Assembly: GCA_007922195.1 (NCBI GenBank)
Contig: ML682005.1
Span: forward strand, 42,947,957-43,011,956
DNA from: Podocnemis expansa
Lineage: Eukaryota; Chordata; Testudines; Podocnemididae
Direction of reading: 5' to 3'
Length of the DNA: 64,000 nucleotides
In this document: positions 57,426-64,000 of the stretch, piece after piece
How positions within the stretch are numbered: the first letter of the stretch is position 1
Layout of the letters: each line of letters begins with the position of its first letter
The notes under the pieces: generated by a model
Seen by the model: only the letters and a program-made list of their open reading frames with translations
Database searches by the model: none
Told to the model about the DNA's origin: nothing
Translations under genes and position numbers: made by a program

Positions 57426-57553
57426 AATGGGATGAAATTTAATAATGCAAAGTACGAGATCATGCATTCAGGAACTAAAAGCAAGAATTTTCATATCAGC
57501 TGGGGACAGGTCAATTTGATATAACAGAAGAGGAGAAAGACTTTGGTGTAGAG

Positions 57554-58895
57554 CAGTGGTTCCCAACCGGTGTGCCACGGAACATTGGTGTGCCGCGACA
57601 ATCCTCAGGGCTCCCTGGAGCGGCTGCCACTGCCATGAGCAGCGGCCCCAGCCGGGGGGCGTTCCCTGGAGCCAGAGCCATGGGAAACTGCCATATGTAG
57701 GGTTACCAGATATCCAGCAAAAGGAGGACATGTCCTCCTTTTTGCCTTTACGTCCTCCATCCAGCAGGCATTATTGAAAAAGTTGATTTTTGTCCAGCTT
57801 TTTGCCAGATGCCAGGGCCGCATTTTAAAAGTAGAAGCGCATGCTGCGCACTGCACTGGGGGGAGACATTCCCTGTCGTCTTAGGGGTCTGCACTGAATG
57901 CGCACCCTCAACAGGTGCCAGGAAGGGAAGGGAATGGTGGCCAGGCTTGCTCCCTTCCACCACAGCCCCCTGAGCTGGCAGGGAACGTGTTCCAGGGGCG
58001 GCCTGCTCCAACGTGCTTTTATTTATTTTTTTTAAGATTGTCACTGCAGCATTCAGCAAAAAGCCAGACAAAAATCAATTTTTTCACAAATGCCTGCCAG
58101 GTGCGATGGTGTGGCAGGCATTTGGGGGTGACAGTAGCTGGGGTGGGTGAAGGCGGCCCAGACATGTATATATCCTCCAATGTCCTCCTTTTCATATTTC
58201 CCTGTCCTCTTTTCAATGCTTGGTATCTGGTAACCCTAGCCCTATGCAGCCTCGACCGGGAGGTTCGCCAAAGCTGGAGCCATGCGAGGCAGCCCCATGC
58301 GACGCTTGCTGGGGCAGGGAGCCTGAGCCCAAGCCGGTGATGCCAGCAAAGCTGCTGGAGGCAGTGGCAGGACCCAACAGGGCCAGCAGGATCCCAGGTG
58401 AGGCCTGCAGGAGGCTGTGAAGGCACAAAAAGACCAAGCAGGGTGTGGAGGGCTGGTGCTAGCCCGTGTGGATGGCGGACCCTGGCAAGTCCCTGCAGGG
58501 GACCTGGCAGGCAGTGGCAGGGGCGCAGTGAGGTGCCATTGCTATTCTATGCTTCGTGCCACTGCCATGACCCTTCACACCCCAGGCTTCCCCTCCTACC
58601 CTCCAGTCTCCAGGGTCCCCCTTGCCACCCCACGTAGCCACTCCTGCCCTCCTTTCCCCTCTTCTCTCTTGCCACCTCTGCCTGCTCCACACCTGACCAT
58701 CCTTGCCCTCTCTTGCCTCTCCTGCCCTGCTACCCCCTACCACCCTAAGTAGCAGCATTTCAAAAAAACAGGGTGCCCTGTTAATGAATATCCATGAGTT
58801 AATTTGAATATTCATGAATTTATAATGCAGGGGTGCCACAACATAATCAAAGGCATCAAGATGTGCCACGGCAGGAAATAGGTTGGGAACCACGG
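57554..58895. mobile_element. hAT-type composite element, second copy (inverted)
   Basis: Ends CAGTGGTTCCCAACC and, in reverse complement, CCGTGGTTCCCAACC. The flanks GTGTAGAG (57546-57553) and GTATAAAA (58896-58903) agree at 5 of 8, all differences being G to A. Its sequence is the reverse complement of 7032-8385 along its length, including the nested hAT element at the same internal site. The host is the CR1 copy 56030-59335. Confidence 0.9.
57698..58238. mobile_element. Nested hAT-type element, family TAGGGTTACCAGAT
   Basis: Left end TAGGGTTACCAGATATCC, right end reverse complement TAGGGTTACCAGATACC. The flanks GCCATATG (57690-57697) and GCCCTATG (58239-58246) match at 7 of 8 and equal the reverse complement of the CATAGGGC duplication of the copy at 7701. 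It has the AAAGGAGGACATGTCCTCCT inverted motif just inside the left end. Confidence 0.92.
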
Positions 58896-59338
58896 GTATA
58901 AAAGGTCATTCACAGGAAGACTTTAAGTTGACAATGTGAACCAGCCATGAAAAATGCTAATGTAATCCTAGAATGCATCAGGCAAGGTATTTCCATTAGA
59001 GACAGGGAAAAGTAATAATGATTACTTAAGGGACTGGTGAGATTTCATCTGGAATACTGTGTGCAGTTCTGGTTTTCCATGTTCAAGAAAGATTAATTTA
59101 AACTGGAGCAGTTGCAGAGAAGGGCTATTAGGATGATCAGAGGAATGGAAAATCTACCTTACAAAAGGAGACTCAAGTAATTTGGCTTGTTTATCCTAAC
59201 AAAATGAAGGCTCAGAGGATATATTATTGCTCTCTGTAAATAATAAGCAGGCTAAGCACTGGACAGAGAGAGGAGTTATTTAAGTTAAGGACTAATATTG
59301 CTACAAAAACATATGGGTAGGAACCAGTCAGGGGTTAA

Positions 59339-60146
59339 AGTATAATTTGGTGGGCCCCAGAACCTTCCTAAATTGGCAGGCCCCCCTCATGCTGGTGTGG
59401 GCCCCCCTCACACTGGTGTGGGCCCCCTTTCTGAACCCCAGCTACTGCCCCCCACATGCCTGTCCCCTCCACCTACTGCTGCCCACTCACCTACCTCCAC
59501 CCCAACTACTGCCCCCACACACCTACCCCTAGCCCAGCTCCTGCCCCCCCCCACCCTACCTACTGCTTCTGGCCCCTGTCTAGCCGTTGATGTCCCCCAA
59601 CCCTTCCCCAACCCCATGCCATGCCACACCACTTTCCCCCGCTGCCCCAGGCCAACCCCCTCCCCCATGCCCTTTGCCTGCTGGGCCAGCTCACCTGCCC
59701 CAAATTCCACCCCCCCCCAGGGCCCTCTTACTTCGCCGCAATGCTGAGTGGCCCTGGTCCCAACCCCGACCCAGGCGGAGGCTCTGGCCCTGGGCCAGTT
59801 CTAACTGAGCAGGCTCAGAGGTTCTGAGCCTGCTCAGTGAGAACCAGCACAGGGTGAGAGATTTAAAATCTCCCAGCTGGAGCAGCTCCCCTGCCCTCCT
59901 GGAATGCGCCAGAATGGCATTCTGGGGTCTGCTATTTTTAGGGCCCCATGTTCAGGGGAGATCATAGAAATAGAAAATTGAACTGCAATGCTGCATTCTG
60001 GATCCCACCTTTTTTTAAACAGTGGGCCCCAGAATGCAGCGTTCTGGCTCCATTTTCTATTTTTAGGGGCCACAGAATGCTGAGCACCTAAAAATAGTGG
60101 GCCCCAGTACACCATTCTGGTGTGTTCCAGTTTAGTTTAACCCCTG
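59339..60146. mobile_element. hAT-type element, CAGGGGTTAAA ends
   Basis: Left end CAGGGGTTAAAGTATAA, right end reverse complement CAGGGGTTAAACTAAAC. The C-rich interior repeats GGTGTGGGCCCCCCTCA-like units at 59390-59430 and proline-rich spurious frames. The flanking 8-mers GAACCAGT and GCTGTGAC do not match. It lies between two CR1 copies. Confidence 0.7.
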
Positions 60147-60169
60147 GCTGTGACCAGAATGATCAGCCA

Positions 60170-61255
60170 ACTATATGAACATAGTATGTTGGTGAAGCAT
60201 CAACAAGGCTTTGTAAAGAGAAATCATGCCTCACCAATCTATTTTAATTCTTTGAGGGTATAAAAAGCATGTAGACAAGAGAGATCTGGGTGTAGTGCAC
60301 TTGGACTTATAAAAAGCCTTTGACCAGCTCCCTCACCAAAGCTTCTAAACACATTAGCCATCTTGGGATAAGAGGGAAGGCCCTCACTTTGGATTTATTA
60401 AAAGTCAGGAAACAAAGATAAGGAAAAAGTGGTCATTTTTCACAGTGGAAAAAAGTAAGCAGCTGGATTTCCCTATACTGGGACCAGTGCTGTTCAGTGC
60501 TGTTCATTCATTAATGATCTGGAAACTTTGGCAAAATCTGCAGATCTTATAAAATTACTCAGAATAGTTATGAAGTTCCAAAGGGGCAGCCTTGTCAGTT
60601 TAGTTCAGTAAAACAAACAAGGAGTCATGTGGCACTTAAAGACTTTAAAGGTACCTTTAGAGATTTTAGAGTTTTTAAGTGCCACAGGACTCCTTGTTCA
60701 AAATAGCTAATTAGCTTTCATCTGAGGAGAGATTTAAAAGACCAGGACTGTTCATTTTAGAAAAGAGGAGACCAAGGAGGTATATGATAGAGATCTACAA
60801 AACCATGTGTGGAGAAAGTGAACAAGGAAGTATTATTTCTCCCATCACATAACATAAGAACTTGAGTCACCCAATGAAATTAATGGTCAGAACATTTAAA
60901 ACAAAAATGAGGTGGTAAATCTTCACACAATGCACTCATGTGGAACTCATTGTTAGAGGATGATGTGAGACCAAAAGTAGAACTGGGTTCAAAAAAAATT
61001 ATGTAAGTTCATGTAGGATAGATCCATCAATGGCTATTAGCCAAGATGGTCAGAGATGCAACCCTCTGCATGTTCTTAAGTCTTTGACTGTCAGAAGCCA
61101 AGATGGGATGACAGGGGATGATGGCTCTATTGATAAGTGCCTGGTCCGTACATTCCTTCGCAAGCACCTGGGCACGGCCACTGTCAAAAGACAGGATACT
61201 TGGCTAGATATATTACTGGTCTGACCCAGTATGGCCATTCTTATGTTGAGTGATA
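60170..61255 (+). mobile_element. CR1-like LINE 3' end with Penelope-tail insertion
   Basis: It opens with HQQGFVKRNHASPIYFN-like codons (60205-60250) and GVVHLDL-KAFDQLPHQ, the CR1 reverse transcriptase segment before the active site, and ends in TATGGCCATTCTTATGTT, the terminus also seen (inverted) at 13027. A Penelope-tail palindrome is inserted near 60590-60705. The Phe-Ser of the usual FSKAFD is replaced by a stop. Confidence 0.8.
60616..60698. mobile_element. Short Penelope-tail palindrome
   Basis: The arms AACAAGGAGTCATGTGGCAC... (60616-60640) and its complement (60674-60698) match at 24 of 25 bases around a 33-base centre that contains an inner AAAGGTACCTTT palindrome. The left side continues from TTGTCAGTTTAGTTCAGTAA, a degenerate tail terminus. 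It is inserted in the CR1 copy 60170-61255. Confidence 0.86.
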
Positions 61256-61742
61256 TGAATAAACCCTTTCCATTTCAATTAATAAGTCTGTCTCTTTTCT
61301 TATATTATCAACACTGTTTTATATAACAGGTATTTGTAACAATTTATGAACTTCACTCACATCTTACAGCTTGCAGTTAGGGAGAATTTGTAGGCCCAAT
61401 TGTGACAGCAAGATTCAGATCTTCATAGGAAAATAAAGGAGGAAATGGTTTTCTTTTTTTAAAGATGCATTTAATTGTAATCTTAACAGCATATGCATTT
61501 GATTAATTTCAGTAGCTAACTGGCTAATTATTTGAGTTTGAACTATGTAGCTTGATATAATAATATTCTGAAAATCTAAATGTCATGTTACAACACAATC
61601 TCTTTCCTGGTAAGAATAAAGGTCAAGAGTAGGTTCTTCCTGTTCCTTTTGATGTCATAAACAGTCTAATGGATAGTTATTTTAAGCAATGCTGACATCT
61701 TTTGTATTTTTAATGAGATCCCAGATCATTAGAACCTTCTCT
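61256..61742. other. AT-rich DNA without recognisable gene
   Basis: No supported feature. Confidence 0.5.
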
Positions 61743-61750
61743 GTATAAAA

Positions 61751-61941
61751 CAGGAGTGGCCAAACTTATGGAACTCAAGAGCCACAGAAGTTGATTAAGT
61801 CTTCGAGAGCCGCAGTGAACCATATAGCCATATACTTTTACATACTAAATTGATTTGCTGACATTCTTCCGTGAGGTGCACCTTTTCATTCAGGAGCCAC
61901 ATGTGGCAGGTGGCTCCCAAGCTGCAGTTTGGCCACGCCTG
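61751..61941. mobile_element. hAT-type MITE, family CAGGCGTGGCCAAAC
   Basis: Left end CAGGAGTGGCCAAAC, right end reverse complement CAGGCGTGGCCAAAC, 14 of 15 matching. A perfect 8-base duplication GTATAAAA (61743-61750 and 61942-61949). The interior has GAGCCACATGTGGC near the right end. It is among the best-preserved MITEs of the window. Confidence 0.95.
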
Positions 61942-62039
61942 GTATAAAACAAAGCACCATTGCAATAGCCTACATTCTAAAGACCATATATGTGTTAATT
62001 CAGTTCAGCAAAGCTACAACTACAACAGTCAGTACAGAA

Positions 62040-62112
62040 TTGGGATTTCACTCACAAAAGCTCTTGTGATAAATAAATTTGTTAGTCTTTAAAACTGTTA
62101 CAGCCTGGTCTC
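62040..62112 (+). mobile_element. Penelope-like element 3' tail, degenerate
   Basis: GGGATTTCACTCACAAAAGC, GTGATAAATAAATTTGTTAG and TCTTTAAAACTG follow the tail order, ending in CTGGTCTCCTTGTTT. It is shorter and more diverged than the other tails. Confidence 0.68.
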
Positions 62113-62144
62113 CTTGTTTGTAGTTCAGACAAGTTTCTGCGCCT

Positions 62145-62485
62145 TATCACAGAAGTGTCAAACTCATTCAGTGGGGGGGGGGGCACATCTGAGGGGAGGA
62201 CACCTATCACAGTCCATGTGTCTGCACAAGTTCCCCAAGACTTTCCCCGGCTATGTTCAGAGCAGCATGGGCTCCCCCTCCCCCTCCCCAAGCCTGTGGG
62301 TTCTTCCACATCTTCCCTTTTCCTGCCCCATGGACTCCCCTTCATCACACTTGCTCCCTCACCCCTCTTCTCCTACAGTGCAGATTCCAGACACCCCTTC
62401 TCCTGCTTGGCTGCTCCCAGAACCCCTCTCCCAACTGGGCAGTTCCCAGACCCCTCTTTTCCTTCCCTTTTCATTTCTCCTACCG
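62145..62485. mobile_element. Partial hAT-like sequence with C-rich interior
   Basis: CAGAAGTGTCAAACTCATTC resembles the CAGGGGTNTCAAACTCA ends of the neighbouring MITE, and a G-run follows. The rest is C- and T-rich. No partner end is found beyond the complete element at 62486-62666. Confidence 0.35.
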
Positions 62486-62666
62486 CAGGGGTCTCAAACA
62501 CACGGCCTGCATGTGGCCCCTAAAGCTATTTCCTGTGGCCTGCAACAACACTGTTGTCACTGATATTTGCAATATCATTGTATGGAAAGGTTTCAGGAGT
62601 GCAGCCCTTGAGCTAACATGCTAGTCCTCATGCAGCCCTCATGGTGATTTGAGTTTGAGACCCCTG
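62486..62666. mobile_element. hAT-type MITE, family CAGGGGTCTCAAACTCA
   Basis: Left end CAGGGGTCTCAAACA, right end reverse complement CAGGGGTCTCAAACTC. The flanks TCCTACCG (62478-62485) and CCCTACTG (62667-62674) match at 6 of 8, differences being transitions. It is the plus-orientation counterpart of 51683-51868. Confidence 0.9.
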
Positions 62667-64000
62667 CCCTACTGCATGGTGGCAGGCAATCAATCTCAGT
62701 AACAGACACAGGCAGGCTGGGCTCTCCTACCACCCCACTCACTGTCAGTCATTCACCATGGTGGCCTTTGGTTGGCTGAGTCCTGGCTGCCCTTTCATTG
62801 GCTTGTTCCCACCTGGGTCCCCGCCATGTTTTCCTTTTTTATTTGTGATTTGTGCAAAGTGCAGTCAATCAGATTAGCATGCCAACTGCCTGTGAACAGT
62901 TGGGAATGGGGGGGATGCAGTGTGGTGGCTCTCTGGGAGCCAAACCAGCCTGCTGTGACTGAGACCGATTGCTTGGCAGACAACAGCAGAGCTGAGCTGG
63001 GATTTGCTGGAGTGCTTCTTTTGTTTTCCTGTGCTCTGATTCACTCAAATAATCTGAGTCACAAGTACACTTAACCCTGCTCGCCAGGTGTGTCTTTCTT
63101 GTTCTCTGCTACTGCAGAGAGCCTTTTGGGCATGCTATAAGCAGCAGCTTTGTGGGCTGGATCCCTCTCCTAACAGACTAGTGTTGGGCCAGGGGCTGTA
63201 AGTTTGAGCCCCCTGCTTTATCAAATTTTTCTTTTAATTTTTCCCCTATTTATTTATTAGTTTACATTTAGTATAATACTCTACTGTATTTATTTTCTTG
63301 CTTGGGGGTGGGGGGGGGCTCTCTGCTACTATCTGATTGCATACTTCCAGTTCTAAATGAGGCATGTGATTGACTGGTCAGATTGTGACACTGGCATTCA
63401 TAACTCTGAGATTCTGCTATAGTTGGCTTACGAAATCAAAAGTAGGTGCTTTTAGTATTACAACAAAAATCACTGGAAAATTAGTACTGTGGCTTCTGTG
63501 TATGAAATTTTAACAAAAGAAAAAGAATTATTTTCTGTTTAGCTTTCCATAGCAAACATACCTCCAGGTAAAGAGAAGATATATGGAGGAGAGAAGATAA
63601 GTTTGAAAATGGACTTAATTTAAAATAATTTGCTTAATTTCTGATTCTTCCTATGACTACACCTTAGAACAGTGGTACCAAGAGTATACTGCCTTTTCAT
63701 GGCACATATGAACCTTATTAGCAGTGTGATACAGTGAAAGAGTTCATTTCAAGACACTGCCACAGTAAACAGAGGCTCCATTTTCCTCAGGGGTTAGGCT
63801 GCATGTGACTTTATGATAAATTGAACTGGAACTTCGCCGCATCTAGAAGTTTCTATATTCCATGGTCCAATGTTTCACTTTTCCATAAATATCTTAATTG
63901 AAATGTACATAGTGTTGTTTTTTTAGCGTCCTGCATTCTACAAGGAAGTCATTTTAATTGACAGAGAAGAAATAAATCAGTACCTTAAATCATCATTTCT
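62667..64000. other. Unassigned DNA to the window end
   Basis: No gene. The 100-codon frame at 62772-63074 contains a hydrophobic stretch but no recognisable domain, and its reading is matched by an antisense frame. 63660-63800 begins like a hAT end but has no partner. Confidence 0.45.

Larger units (their letters stand above)
56030..59335 (+). mobile_element. CR1 LINE, longer copy, split by hAT composite
   Basis: It begins in the endonuclease-reverse transcriptase linker (VFVEDNLVSSDHKLIQLK near 56120-56170), passes through reverse transcriptase fragments and ends about 59335 without a proper tail. The hAT composite 57554-58895 interrupts it. It is the longest CR1 copy here, with about 1.9 kb of CR1 sequence, and is inactive through stops and lost catalytic residues. 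Confidence 0.8.

Noticed and set aside
59347..59827. 124-codon proline-rich frame
   Set aside because: It comes from C-rich tandem-like sequence within the hAT element 59339-60146.
63665..63800. Possible hAT left end (CAGTGGTACCAAGAG)
   Set aside because: No matching right end or 8-base duplication is visible, and the interior does not resemble the family.

Overview
This window reads as nuclear DNA of a sauropsid, most likely a turtle and possibly a softshell. The reasons are the dominance of CR1 LINEs, a tRNA-derived SINE that carries a CR1-type 3' tail, many short hAT and PIF/Harbinger-like elements (including a TTTCGAAATAA-type palindromic family), Penelope-like retrotransposon tails ending in ACTAGACTAACACGGC-type sequence, and an old MIR-type SINE. 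The species call is inference from repeat flavour. I see no credible host exon, tRNA or rRNA gene. All open frames are short, and the only protein signatures are from broken transposable elements.

Layout. 1-5 kb is AT-rich with one nested hAT pair (3752-4162). 5-8.5 kb is a CR1 3' end that took two hAT insertions at the same 8-bp target, the second itself carrying a third hAT. 8.5-13 kb is nearly empty. 13-23 kb holds scattered hAT elements, a CR1 end, a palindromic MITE, Penelope tails and a probable solo LTR. 23.5-26 kb has a MITE split by a LINE 3' end, then LTR-like sequence. 26-36 kb is repeat-poor intergenic or intronic DNA with a few MITEs and possible conserved non-coding blocks. 36.4-37.8 kb is a degenerate PIF/Harbinger transposase split by a hAT element. 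39.4-41.5 kb is a 5'-truncated Penelope-like element (reverse transcriptase plus GIY-YIG endonuclease, minus strand). 41.7-43.5 kb is a solo LTR against a decayed CR1. 44-50 kb holds Penelope palindromes, a SINE and a MIR. 50-64 kb is the densest part: three CR1 copies, each interrupted by later DNA elements or by a Penelope tail.

How it fits together. Many non-autonomous DNA elements here keep terminal inverted repeats and readable target-site duplications, so the order of insertion can be worked out: CR1 first, then hAT, Harbinger-like, SINE and Penelope-tail insertions into it. The most unusual observations are a triple target duplication left by two hAT insertions at one site, the same hAT-in-hAT composite found at two loci 50 kb apart in opposite orientation, and three independent head-to-head palindromes made of Penelope tails.
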